DNA of 34,939 bases from an uncultured beta proteobacterium (GTDB lineage Bacteria > Pseudomonadota > Gammaproteobacteria > Burkholderiales > Burkholderiaceae_C): assembly GCA_903906695.1 (NCBI GenBank), contig CAIVLG010000099.1, positions 1-34,939 on the forward strand. The letters run 5' to 3'. Position numbers and translations under genes: made by a program. Each line of letters starts with the position of its first letter. The first letter of the stretch is position 1. This document shows positions 24,264-32,606 of the stretch, in pieces. The notes beneath the pieces were generated by a model, which worked only from the letters and a program-made list of their open reading frames with translations, was not told the origin of the DNA and searched no databases.

Positions 24264-25104
24264 AGCGGGCCACGACCTCGTAGTTGCCACCCAACGCAAG
24301 CACTTCCTGCTCACCCTGCAACACATGCCCGGGCAACAGGCCTGGAAACACCAGCACCTTGGTGGCGGGAACCTGCACCTCAATCACCCAGTCGCCAAAG
24401 CACGATGCCGCCTCTGCCGACAAACTGAACGAGACAACATTGTTCAGACGTATGGTGCAACACCGGTCCTTCAGTCGCCCGGCAACCAGTTGTTCCTCCA
24501 CCTGGTTACTGCCACGCCAAAGCCGCAAGTGCCTGGAATCCGCGCTATCGCTCAATGGCTGAAATCGACGCAATGCCCATTGCGAGAATTCAAAAAGCAG
24601 GTCAAGCTGCTGATAGATGTTGTTGTTATTGAGGCGGCTGGCGGCCTTCTCCTGCATATAGCCGACCCAGGCCTCTGACGGAAAGCGCGCCAGTGGCGCC
24701 TTGTGAAAGATCGGCACCAGACCGAAACGGCTTTCTGCCCACCCTTTCAGGACTGCCCCAGCGTGCCCATTGGCGTCCATACCCCAGCCCTGCAACAGCT
24801 TGCGCCAGCTGCTGCGCCAGCGCCGTTGTTCGGCCGCGCCCAGGCCCGCCAGTTCATGCGGTTCGGGCTTGCGCAGTCCGAATGCAATGGCCAGGTAATG
24901 GACGAACATATCGCGCGCCTCGGTCAAGTTCTGGCTGCGCTGCAAAAGCGCGAACAGCCCGCCGTAGGTCTCGCGCGTCCCGGCAATTGCCAGCGGCACC
25001 GGGTTGGTGTTGAAAGCGACGCTGGAGAGCAAGGGCGCCGGCACGCCGACCAGATTGGTGCTGTACCAGCGATGCGGCTGGTCTTGTTCATCGTCGTTCG
25101 TCAC
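24256..25104 (-). CDS. draT: NAD+-dinitrogenase-reductase ADP-D-ribosyltransferase DraT
   Basis: A 282-residue protein. The start at 25104 is a GTG with no strong ribosome site. The sequence follows DraT closely: RWYSTNLVGVPAPLLSSVAF, ARDMFVHYLAIAFGLRKPEP, WRSSWRKLLQGWGMDANGHA and the C-terminal LRLWRGSNQVEE...NNVVSFSLSAEAASCFGDWV read in parts. DraT transfers ADP-ribose from NAD to the NifH arginine when ammonium or darkness/energy stress demands switch-off. It is encoded beside nifH and overlaps draG by 8 bases. Confidence 0.95.
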   Translation of the reverse strand: MTNDDEQDQPHRWYSTNLVGVPAPLLSSVAFNTNPVPLAIAGTRETYGGLFALLQRSQNLTEARDMFVHYLAIAFGLRKPEPHELAGLGAAEQRRWRSSWRKLLQGWGMDANGHAGAVLKGWAESRFGLVPIFHKAPLARFPSEAWVGYMQEKAASRLNNNNIYQQLDLLFEFSQWALRRFQPLSDSADSRHLRLWRGSNQVEEQLVAGRLKDRCCTIRLNNVVSFSLSAEAASCFGDWVIEVQVPATKVLVFPGLLPGHVLQGEQEVLALGGNYEVVARYA

Positions 25105-25122
25105 GGCCGGCAGTCGATGGCC

Positions 25123-25731
25123 TCAAACCGGGCGGTTTTCGTTGGGGTTGCGTACCGGTCCCATCAACTGAAGTCCCTGCTCGTAGCTGATGATGTCAAA
25201 GCGGCCGCTGAACTTGAGAGCCGCATCGGCGACGGCGTCGAGCTTGCCCGCAGTGTCCTTTTTCTTCAGGTCGTTCTTTTCGAGGTAGAACAGATCCAGC
25301 AGCTCGTTGTAGACCGTGGATTCGTCAATCGGAAGCACGTAAAACATCGCGCCCAAATAGGACACCTGGTACTTTTTGGACAAATCGATGTTGTTGCAGA
25401 ACAGGAAGTATTTCCCATCTGCGCTCAGCGTGTCGCCCAACACCTCGGCCACGTCTTTCAGGTATTCGAAACTGAGCAGGTAACCGGCAAAAAATGGCAG
25501 CTTGTTTTGACCCACGTTCGCAATCGCCATCGCCTGGGCACAGAGTAACTCAGGCGGCCGCGCCTCATCCGCCATCTTGGGTGCAAAGCGCAACGCCAAT
25601 TCGCCACGAAAGCCTACCCGACCGGCCTTTGCGGTGGGCCCTTTGAGCAAGGGATTGAGCAGTCGAGCCTCGTTCTCAAGGCGCGCAAAGGCGGTGTCAT
25701 CGATCTCTTTACGGGCAAGTGTGGCTGTCAT
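25123..25731 (-). CDS. Unknown 202-residue protein, first gene of the dra operon
   Basis: It starts at 25731 (GAGGAA upstream) and ends 18 bases before draT. No family was recognised. Visible features: a basic N-terminus (TATLARKEIDDTAFARLENE), a conserved-looking middle (GFRGELALRFAPKMADEARP), an alternating hydrophobic segment FFAGYLLSFEYLKDVAEVLG, and SYLGAMFYVLPIDESTVYNE near the C-terminus. No signal peptide, membrane helix, cysteine cluster or nucleotide loop is seen. Position directly upstream of draT and divergent from nifH suggests a part in nitrogenase regulation or assembly. Confidence 0.75.
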   Translation of the reverse strand: MTATLARKEIDDTAFARLENEARLLNPLLKGPTAKAGRVGFRGELALRFAPKMADEARPPELLCAQAMAIANVGQNKLPFFAGYLLSFEYLKDVAEVLGDTLSADGKYFLFCNNIDLSKKYQVSYLGAMFYVLPIDESTVYNELLDLFYLEKNDLKKKDTAGKLDAVADAALKFSGRFDIISYEQGLQLMGPVRNPNENRPV

Positions 25732-25865
25732 GAAGATTTCCTCAAAGGGATTGACTCTGCAATGACCGTACCAGCTTCACAGCCTATCACGCGCGCTTCA
25801 AACACGACACAAACCGGCCTCGTAGGCCTGCGATCAGGGGATTTTTGCGACACCGTGCCAAGTTT
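25732..25865. promoter_or_regulatory. Divergent control region between the dra operon and nifH
   Basis: On the minus strand TGGCACGGTGTCGC (25847-25860) resembles a sigma-54 element facing the dra operon, but its GG and GC are separated by nine bases and not ten, so it may be inactive. No other promoter was recognised for the minus strand. Confidence 0.35.
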
Positions 25866-25881
25866 TGTCGGGAAATGAACA
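25866..25881 (+). promoter_or_regulatory. NifA upstream activator sequence for nifH
   Basis: TGT (25866-25868), ten bases, ACA (25879-25881): an exact NifA binding site, about 95-110 bases upstream of the nifH -24/-12 element. Confidence 0.8.
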
Positions 25882-25975
25882 AAGCCAAGGGGTCCGCTGT
25901 ACCGCGCCTTGAAATCACAGTTTTCACTCTTGAGAACAAGCGTCTGGCAGCCGAGAAGAGGGTGCCGATTTCGCA

Positions 25976-25990
25976 TGGCACGGAAGCTGC
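25976..25990 (+). promoter_or_regulatory. Sigma-54 promoter of nifHDK
   Basis: TGGCACGGAAGCTGC has a perfect -24 TGGCACG, the correct ten bases between GG and GC, and CTGC in place of TTGC at -12. Start of transcription is expected near 26002, giving a leader of about 39 bases to ATG 26041 with TGGAGT as ribosome site. Confidence 0.87.
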
Positions 25991-26007
25991 AATAGGGAGA
26001 GGGCTAA

Positions 26008-26925
<918 letters not shown>

Positions 26926-26959
26926 GAGACAGCAAACCACTAACACCTGGAGTTCCCAC

Positions 26960-28417
26960 ATGACTGCCACCGTTGAAGAGCGCAAGGCGACGAACAAGGC
27001 CTTGATTGATGAAGTGCTGAAGGCCTATCCGGAAAAGATGGCGAAGCGGCGTGCCAAGCACCTGGCCACCTTTGACGAGGGCAAGCCCGATTGCGGTGTC
27101 AAGTCCAACATCAAGTCACTGCCCGGCGTCATGACGATACGGGGCTGCGCCTACGCCGGCTCCAAGGGCGTCGTGTGGGGTCCGATCAAGGACATGGTGC
27201 ACATCAGCCATGGGCCGGTTGGTTGCGGCCAGTATTCGTGGGGCACGCGCCGCAACTACTACGTCGGCACCACCGGCATCGACTCCTTTGTCACGATGCA
27301 GTTCACCTCCGACTTCCAGGAGAAGGACATCGTATTCGGCGGCGACAAGAAGCTCGACAAGATCGTTGACGAGATCCAGGAGTTGTTCCCGCTCAACAAG
27401 GGCATCACGATTCAGTCCGAGTGCCCGATCGGCCTGATCGGTGACGACATCGAAGCGGTGTCGAAAAAGAAGAGCAAGCAGTACGATGGAAAAACCATTG
27501 TGCCAGTGCGTTGCGAAGGCTTTCGCGGCGTCAGTCAGTCACTGGGCCATCACCTGGCCAACGACGCCATCCGCGACTGGGTGTTCGACAAGACCGATCC
27601 CAACAAGCGCCCTGAATTCGTCACGACACCCTATGACGTTGCCATCATCGGCGACTACAACATCGGCGGCGACGCCTGGTCGAGCCGCATTTTGCTGGAA
27701 GAAATGGGCTTGCGTGTGATCTCACAGTGGTCCGGCGACGGCTCCATTGCCGAGATCGAGAACACACCCAAGGCCAAACTCAATGTGCTGCACTGCTATC
27801 GCTCAATGAACTACATCAGCCGGCACATGGAAGAAAAGTATGGCACACCCTGGGTCGAGTACAACTTCTTTGGCCCGACCATGATCGAAAAAAGCCTGCG
27901 CGAGATCGCGAGCCATTTCGACGACACCATCAAAGCCAAGGCTGAAGAGGTGATTGCCAAGTACAAGTCACTGACACAGGCGGTAATCGACAAGTACAAA
28001 CCACGTCTGCAGGGCAAGAAGGTGATGTTGTATGTCGGCGGCCTGCGGCCGCGCCACGTGATTGGTGCCTACGAAGACCTGGGCATGGAAGTGGTCGGCA
28101 CCGGTTACGAATTCGGTCACGGCGACGACTATCAGCGCACCACCCATTACATCAAGGACAGCACGCTGATTTATGACGACGTGACGGGCTACGAGTTCGA
28201 ACACTTTGTGGAAGGCGTCAAGCCTGACCTGGTCGGCTCCGGCATCAAGGAAAAATACGTGTTCCAGAAGATGGGCGTGCCGTTTCGCCAGATGCACAGC
28301 TGGGACTACTCCGGCCCCTACCACGGCTATGACGGCTTTGCCATCTTTGCCCGCGACATGGACATGGCCATTTCCAGCCCAGTCTGGGGCCTGACCAAAG
28401 CGCCCTGGAAGACCTGA
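26960..28417 (+). CDS. nifD: Nitrogenase MoFe protein alpha chain NifD
   Basis: A 485-residue alpha subunit; ATG 26960 follows CTGGAG. P-cluster ligand cysteines lie in [24 protein letters not shown] and [11 protein letters not shown]. FeMo-cofactor is held by Cys279 ([11 protein letters not shown]) and His446 ([16 protein letters not shown]). Beta and gamma regions are of expected length and no damage is visible. It forms an alpha2-beta2 tetramer with NifK and reduces N2. It lies 34 bases after nifH in one operon. Confidence 0.99.
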   Translation: MTATVEERKATNKALIDEVLKAYPEKMAKRRAKHLATFDEGKPDCGVKSNIKSLPGVMTIRGCAYAGSKGVVWGPIKDMVHISHGPVGCGQYSWGTRRNYYVGTTGIDSFVTMQFTSDFQEKDIVFGGDKKLDKIVDEIQELFPLNKGITIQSECPIGLIGDDIEAVSKKKSKQYDGKTIVPVRCEGFRGVSQSLGHHLANDAIRDWVFDKTDPNKRPEFVTTPYDVAIIGDYNIGGDAWSSRILLEEMGLRVISQWSGDGSIAEIENTPKAKLNVLHCYRSMNYISRHMEEKYGTPWVEYNFFGPTMIEKSLREIASHFDDTIKAKAEEVIAKYKSLTQAVIDKYKPRLQGKKVMLYVGGLRPRHVIGAYEDLGMEVVGTGYEFGHGDDYQRTTHYIKDSTLIYDDVTGYEFEHFVEGVKPDLVGSGIKEKYVFQKMGVPFRQMHSWDYSGPYHGYDGFAIFARDMDMAISSPVWGLTKAPWKT

Positions 28418-28445
28418 ACTGACACACCCCCAACGGAGAAGCATC

Positions 28446-30005
28446 ATGCCCCAAGTAGCTGACAAAGTCCTCGACCATGAACTGTTGTTTCGTGAACCCG
28501 AGTATCAGAGTAGTCTTCGCAACAAGAAGTCGGAGTTCGAGTTCAATCACTCCGATGAAAAGGTCACTCAAATTATTGAATGGACCAAGACCGAGGACTA
28601 CAAACAAAAGAACTTTGCCCGCGACGCGCTGACCATCAATCCGGCCAAGGCCTGCCAACCCCTGGGTGCCGTGTTTGCAGCCAATGGCTTTGCCAAGACG
28701 CTGAGCTTTGTCCATGGCAGCCAGGGTTGCGTGGCCTATTACCGCTCGCACTTCTCGCGCCATTTCAAGGAACCGACCTCTTGCGTGTCATCGTCCATGA
28801 CCGAGGATGCGGCCGTATTTGGTGGTCTGAACAACATGGTCGATGGCCTGGCCAATGCCTACAACCTGTACAAGCCGGACATGATCGCGGTCTCCACCAC
28901 CTGCATGGCAGAAGTCATAGGCGACGATATCGACGCCTTCATCAAGACCAGCAAGCAAAAAGGCAGCCTGCCGGACGACTTCGACGTGCCGTTTGCCCAC
29001 ACGCCGGCATTTGTTGGCAGCCACATCACCGGCTACGACAATGCCTTGCTGGGCGTGTTGCGCCACTTCTGGGATGGCAAGGCCAAGACCGCCGAACCGA
29101 TGGTCCGTGTGCCCGACGACAGCATCAACTTCATCGGCGGCTTTGACGGCTATGTGGTCGGCAACATGAAAGAGATCCGACGCATCTTTGATCTGTTCGG
29201 CGTCAAGGTCAACATCATTTGCGACCCTTCCGAGAACTGGAACACACCGACCGATGGCGAGTTCCGCATGTACGCCGGCGGCACCACCAAAGAAGAAGTG
29301 CAGGCGGCACTGCATGCCAAAGCGACCATCGTGTTCCAGGAATTCTGCTGCGAGAAGACCAGCAAGTTCATCGCCGAGCACGGCCAGGAAGTGGTAGCGC
29401 TCAATGCCCCCATCGGCGTCGCTGGCACCGACAAGTTCCTGATGGAGATCGCGCGCCTGAGCGGCAAACCGATTCCGGCCGCGCTGGAAAAAGAGCGTGG
29501 CCAACTGGTCGATGCCATGGCCGACAGCCAGGCCCATCTGCATGGCAAACGCTTCGCCTTGTATGGCGATCCGGACCAGATGCTGGGCTACGCCGCATTC
29601 CTGCTGGAACTCGGTGCCGAGCCGACCCACGTGCTGGCCACCAATGGCGGCAAGGATTGGGAGATCAAGATGCAGGCGCTGTTCGACTCCTCGCCCTTTG
29701 GGGCCGGCTGCAAGATCTATCCGAAACGTGACCTCTGGCATCTGCGCTCCCTGCTGTTCACCGAGCCGGTGGACTTCCTGATCGGCAACACCTATGGCAA
29801 GTACCTGGAGCGCGACACCAAGACACCGCTGGTGCGCATGGTGTTTCCGATCTTTGATCGCCATCATTACCACCGCTATCCGACCTGGGGTTATGACGGC
29901 GGCATGCGTGTCCTGATCACCTTGCTCGACGAGTTCTTCGAAGCGCTGGATGCCAATACGGTGCAAACCGGCAAGACCGATTACAGCTACGACATCGTTC
30001 GTTGA
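28446..30005 (+). CDS. nifK: Nitrogenase MoFe protein beta chain NifK
   Basis: A 519-residue beta subunit; ATG 28446 follows CGGAG. The long N-terminal extension (about 65 residues) is that of Mo-type NifK. P-cluster ligands are in [26 protein letters not shown] and [13 protein letters not shown]. The C-terminal half contains the segments [34 protein letters not shown] and [20 protein letters not shown], pieces of which reappear as a decayed copy near 32204. It is intact and 28 bases downstream of nifD. Confidence 0.99.
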   Translation: MPQVADKVLDHELLFREPEYQSSLRNKKSEFEFNHSDEKVTQIIEWTKTEDYKQKNFARDALTINPAKACQPLGAVFAANGFAKTLSFVHGSQGCVAYYRSHFSRHFKEPTSCVSSSMTEDAAVFGGLNNMVDGLANAYNLYKPDMIAVSTTCMAEVIGDDIDAFIKTSKQKGSLPDDFDVPFAHTPAFVGSHITGYDNALLGVLRHFWDGKAKTAEPMVRVPDDSINFIGGFDGYVVGNMKEIRRIFDLFGVKVNIICDPSENWNTPTDGEFRMYAGGTTKEEVQAALHAKATIVFQEFCCEKTSKFIAEHGQEVVALNAPIGVAGTDKFLMEIARLSGKPIPAALEKERGQLVDAMADSQAHLHGKRFALYGDPDQMLGYAAFLLELGAEPTHVLATNGGKDWEIKMQALFDSSPFGAGCKIYPKRDLWHLRSLLFTEPVDFLIGNTYGKYLERDTKTPLVRMVFPIFDRHHYHRYPTWGYDGGMRVLITLLDEFFEALDANTVQTGKTDYSYDIVR

Positions 30006-30017
30006 GAAAGGATCATC

Positions 30018-30365
30018 ATGCCCAATGTCACTTTCAGTTCGCCGCAGATGAAGAAGGATGTGACGGTGTACGCCGTCGCCGGCGACACCAGGACCTTGCT
30101 CTCGGTTGCCCAAGCGCACAAGGTGCCGGTGGCATTTGAATGCCAGAACGGCGAATGCGGCTCCTGCCAGGTGCAGGTCTCGGTGCTCTCCAATAAAACG
30201 CCGATCGGCGTCGCCATGACCGAAAAGGAAAAAACGGTTCTGCGCCTGGCGGGCAAGATCACAGCGCAGCAGATTGCCGACGCCGAAACCAAAGACCTGC
30301 CACCACCCTGGCGGCTGGCTTGCCAGTGCGTGGTGCGCGACGAGGATATTCTGGTGAGGTTTTGA
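30018..30365 (+). CDS. 2Fe-2S ferredoxin related to Shethna protein II (FeSII)
   Basis: A 115-residue ferredoxin starting 12 bases after nifK. Cluster cysteines are Cys42, Cys47 and Cys50 (FECQNGECGSCQ) with the fourth at Cys102 or Cys104 in RLACQCVV. The surrounding sequence, including TFSSPQMKKDVTV at the start, MTEKEKTVLRLAGK in the middle and DLPPPWRLACQ...DEDILV near the end, closely resembles the Azotobacter vinelandii Shethna protein II as recalled, which binds oxidised nitrogenase and protects it from oxygen. Family identity is strong; the protective function is inferred from that resemblance and the operon position. Confidence 0.88.
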   Translation: MPNVTFSSPQMKKDVTVYAVAGDTRTLLSVAQAHKVPVAFECQNGECGSCQVQVSVLSNKTPIGVAMTEKEKTVLRLAGKITAQQIADAETKDLPPPWRLACQCVVRDEDILVRF

Positions 30366-30449
30366 CGAGAGACGTCGACGGCTTTCTGGCTCAAACGATT
30401 GCTGACAGTAGGGTTATTTATTTGATGCGCTTGCAGTTTCACATCAATG

Positions 30450-30466
30450 GAGCCAAATATCGGCTC
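30450..30466 (+). terminator. Small hairpin before the GST-like gene
   Basis: GAGCC (30450-30454) and GGCTC (30462-30466) form a 5-bp stem with a 7-base loop. It might attenuate transcription between the ferredoxin and the GST-like gene; no T-run follows. Confidence 0.3.
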
Positions 30467-30512
30467 TGTCCAGTGTGATTCAGCCCTCCAAGTCATCGAA
30501 AGGAACCCCGCC

Positions 30513-31157
30513 ATGAACCTGAAACTCCACTACAACGTCGCGTCCACCTATTCACAGAAAGCCTTGCTGGCCTTTTTCGAAAAGGGCGTGCCCTTTACGC
30601 CGGTCGTGGTCAATCTGCAGGACCCCGCCGGCCGGGCTGAATACAAGAAGCTTTACCCGATGGGAAAGATTCCCTTGCTGACCGGTGACGGCATCTTCAT
30701 TCCAGAATCGAGCATCATCATCGAGTACCTGGAAAACGAGTTTCCCGACTCCGGCACAAAACTTATTCCCGACGACAAAACGGCGGCACGACGTGTGCGC
30801 TTCAAAGACCGCGTGACCGACCTGTACCTCAATGACCCGGTGGCCAGCATCTTTTTTGACGGTCTCAAGCCGCCTGAGGCGCGCAACCCAGAAGCCGTGG
30901 CCAAGGCACGTGAAACCATCGACCTGACCTATGCCTATATGGAGCAGGCCCTGGCCCAAAATCCGGCTGCCGGCGGCGCCGACTTCAACATGTCTGACTG
31001 TGCCGCATTTGCGCCCTTGTTCTACGCCCAAAGACTGCACCCGTTTCAGGACCACGCCAACATCGTCGCCTATTTTGGGCGCCTGATGGCGCGACCGAGC
31101 GTGCAGAAACTGATGTTGGAACTGTTGCCCGCTCTGGAACGGTTCAATACCAAGTAA
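30513..31157 (+). CDS. Glutathione S-transferase-family protein downstream of nifHDK
   Basis: A 214-residue protein; ATG 30513 is preceded by AAGGA. The thioredoxin-like N-terminal domain has LHYNVASTYSQKALLAFFEK (serine near the glutathione thiol), YKKLYPMGKIPLLTG with the cis-proline, and FIPESSIIIEYLENEFP with the Glu-Ser glutathione contact. The C-terminal domain is all-helical (ADFNMSDCAAFAPLFYAQRL). GST-like genes occur behind nif structural genes in several proteobacteria with no settled function; oxidative-stress protection of nitrogenase or Fe-S chemistry are possibilities. It lies 147 bases after the ferredoxin, so co-transcription is probable but not certain. Confidence 0.87.
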   Translation: MNLKLHYNVASTYSQKALLAFFEKGVPFTPVVVNLQDPAGRAEYKKLYPMGKIPLLTGDGIFIPESSIIIEYLENEFPDSGTKLIPDDKTAARRVRFKDRVTDLYLNDPVASIFFDGLKPPEARNPEAVAKARETIDLTYAYMEQALAQNPAAGGADFNMSDCAAFAPLFYAQRLHPFQDHANIVAYFGRLMARPSVQKLMLELLPALERFNTK

Positions 31158-31461
31158 TCGCTGACGCCGCATCGGTTGAACAAATGGGTGCCACGCTAGC
31201 AACATTGCTCGGCGGTGGCGCATCGGATTTGCCTTCGGTATTCCCGAACTTGAGTAATTTCAAGACGACGAACATGGGCTACTTCGGGTAAGGCATAACG
31301 GATAGGCGCTCTCAATTTCGCACGCTGCCGGCAGACCCTTTCGCGGGTCGTGAGCAGGCCTTGCAGGCTCGCTGGATGCAGTTACATTGGATCGGTGCCA
31401 GACTACCGACGGACGGTTGACGTTCCTCGTGGGGTGCGTGCTTGCCTCTCACCACTCACTA
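31158..31461. other. Intergenic stretch with a short protein-like remnant
   Basis: One plus frame, 31163-31291, reads AASVEQMGATLATLLGGGAS and then DLPSVFPNLSNFKTTNMGYF before TAA. Its composition looks like a protein C-terminus, but no start or ribosome site is present and the family was not recognised. The rest shows no gene or motif. Confidence 0.3.
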
Positions 31462-31490
31462 TCGACATGGTGTAACCATTGCACTACAAT
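31462..31490 (+). promoter_or_regulatory. Sigma-70 promoter of the DUF4160/DUF2442 pair
   Basis: TCGACA (31462-31467), a 17-base spacer and TACAAT (31485-31490) match the -35 and -10 hexamers with one change each. Transcription would begin about 31497, immediately at ATG 31498, which predicts a leaderless mRNA. Confidence 0.6.
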
Positions 31491-31497
31491 GATCGGT

Positions 31498-31734
31498 ATG
31501 TCAACCCTGCACAAGGAAAGCGACTGGGTCATACGGGTCAACGGTGACGAACCGCACCCACTGCCTCACGTGCATGTGGGCTTCAAAGATGGCTCGCGGG
31601 TTTCGGTGTGCATTGAAACGGGACGTGTACTGGCTGGTGGCATACGGCCACAGGGTCGGTTGACGCAGGCATTGGGGTGGATCGCAGCCCACCAGAACGA
31701 ACTTTTTGCTGAGGACAGGAGACTTAACCCATGA
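31498..31734 (+). CDS. DUF4160-family protein (putative toxin-antitoxin component)
   Basis: A 78-residue protein; ATG 31498 is preferred over ATG 31489 because the predicted transcript starts there. The sequence has the DUF4160 core DEPHPLPHVHVGFKDGSRVS, then CIETGRVLAGGIRP and a C-terminal helix ALGWIAAHQNELFAEDRRL. The PHVHV histidines are the most conserved feature of the family. It overlaps the next gene by 4 bases (ATGA). Pairs of DUF4160 and DUF2442 proteins are regarded as a candidate toxin-antitoxin type; which one is toxic is not settled. Confidence 0.8.
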   Translation: MSTLHKESDWVIRVNGDEPHPLPHVHVGFKDGSRVSVCIETGRVLAGGIRPQGRLTQALGWIAAHQNELFAEDRRLNP

Positions 31735-32180
31735 AAAACCCGCCCAATATCGAATTGACTCGGATCATAGAGCCCGGTGTAATTGAGTTGATCTGGAGCA
31801 CCGGCGAAACCTTGAACGTCAACTTGTCCGACTTGCCAAGACGAAATGCGGCCTTTGCCAAACTGGCTGACCCCACTTTCTTCAATCGAATGGAGCGCGA
31901 CCAATGGGGGCATGGTATCGGTTGGCCCGGCGGTCTTGACTTGGGCGCTGACCGGCTGTATGAACTGAGCCGCGAACAGGCCGGTTTGCCGACCGCCAGC
32001 GAGTTTGAGGCGTGGATGGAACGCAACCACCTCTCGCTGTCCGTGGCCGCTGAATCACTCGGCATGACACGACGCATGATCGCGCACTACCGTACCGGCA
32101 GCAAGCCCATACCCATCGTGGTTGGTCTGGCGTGCAAGGGATGGGAGGCAAAGCATGCATCCCTTCGTCAACCCGCCTGA
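31731..32180 (+). CDS. DUF2442 protein with a C-terminal helix-turn-helix (putative antitoxin/regulator)
   Basis: A 149-residue protein starting inside the stop of the DUF4160 gene. Residues 1-85 match DUF2442: LTRIIEPGVIELIWSTGETL, then VNLSDLPRRNAAFAKLADPT and the DQWGHGIGWPGGLDLGADRL segment. Residues 100-140 form a Cro/YdaS-like DNA-binding motif: MERNHLSLSVAAESLGMTRR and MIAHYRTGSKPIPIVVGLAC. DNA binding by this partner with autoregulation of the pair is expected for an antitoxin; not shown directly. Confidence 0.82.
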   Translation: MKNPPNIELTRIIEPGVIELIWSTGETLNVNLSDLPRRNAAFAKLADPTFFNRMERDQWGHGIGWPGGLDLGADRLYELSREQAGLPTASEFEAWMERNHLSLSVAAESLGMTRRMIAHYRTGSKPIPIVVGLACKGWEAKHASLRQPA

Positions 32181-32203
32181 GCGTTCAAGAGCAACAGACC
32201 CGC

Positions 32204-32300
32204 ACTCGGTGTCGAGCCAACGCACGTGCTGTTTGACTCCTCGCCCTATGGTGCCGGTTGCGGTCTATCCGAAGCGCGACGCCAAGACGCCGCGGGTGCG
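32204..32300 (+). pseudogene. Decayed, internally deleted fragment of nifK
   Basis: Three blocks match intact nifK in order: 32204-32231 with 29609-29636 (25 of 28 bases), 32231-32280 with 29681-29732 (about 43 of 50, with a 2-base gap) and 32275-32300 with 29811-29836 (23 of 26). About 44 and 78 bases of nifK are missing between them, the second loss lying between short CGYGAC repeats. The encoded LGVEPTHVL and FDSSPYGAGC still resemble NifK. It ends in unrelated sequence on both sides, so it is debris of a second nifK-like gene. Confidence 0.8.
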
Positions 32301-32606
32301 TTTGACCCGCCTCAGCGGGCAGCTTCGGGGTTAACAGCTGCCGTTGGTTTCTGGTGCTTGATGGGCGGGACCCGACCAGGTCCGGTCACCGGCGTCGGTA
32401 ACTGATAGGAGTCATTGGGAGCGCAGATTTTTCAAGAGCAGTCGGTCAACCGAGGAAATCGAATCTTGAATCGGTCCGGCTCTTGGGCAGTGGAACCAGC
32501 CACTGGTGATCGTCAGCTTTCTGGCAGGCCATTTTGAAAGTCTGACACTAATTCCTTGGCCGGTATCAGTTGCAGATGGTGCGTCTCGCGCAGAATTGTT
32601 CGAGCC
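32301..32606. other. Intergenic stretch without a gene
   Basis: No coding frame is supported. GGACC (32368-32372) and GGTCC (32379-32383) can pair as a small hairpin. No further nifK-like block was seen here by eye. Confidence 0.4.

Noticed and set aside
28788..30119. 443-codon frame antisense to nifK
   Set aside because: It is the mirror of a strongly conserved, GC-rich gene; no ribosome site or recognisable protein.
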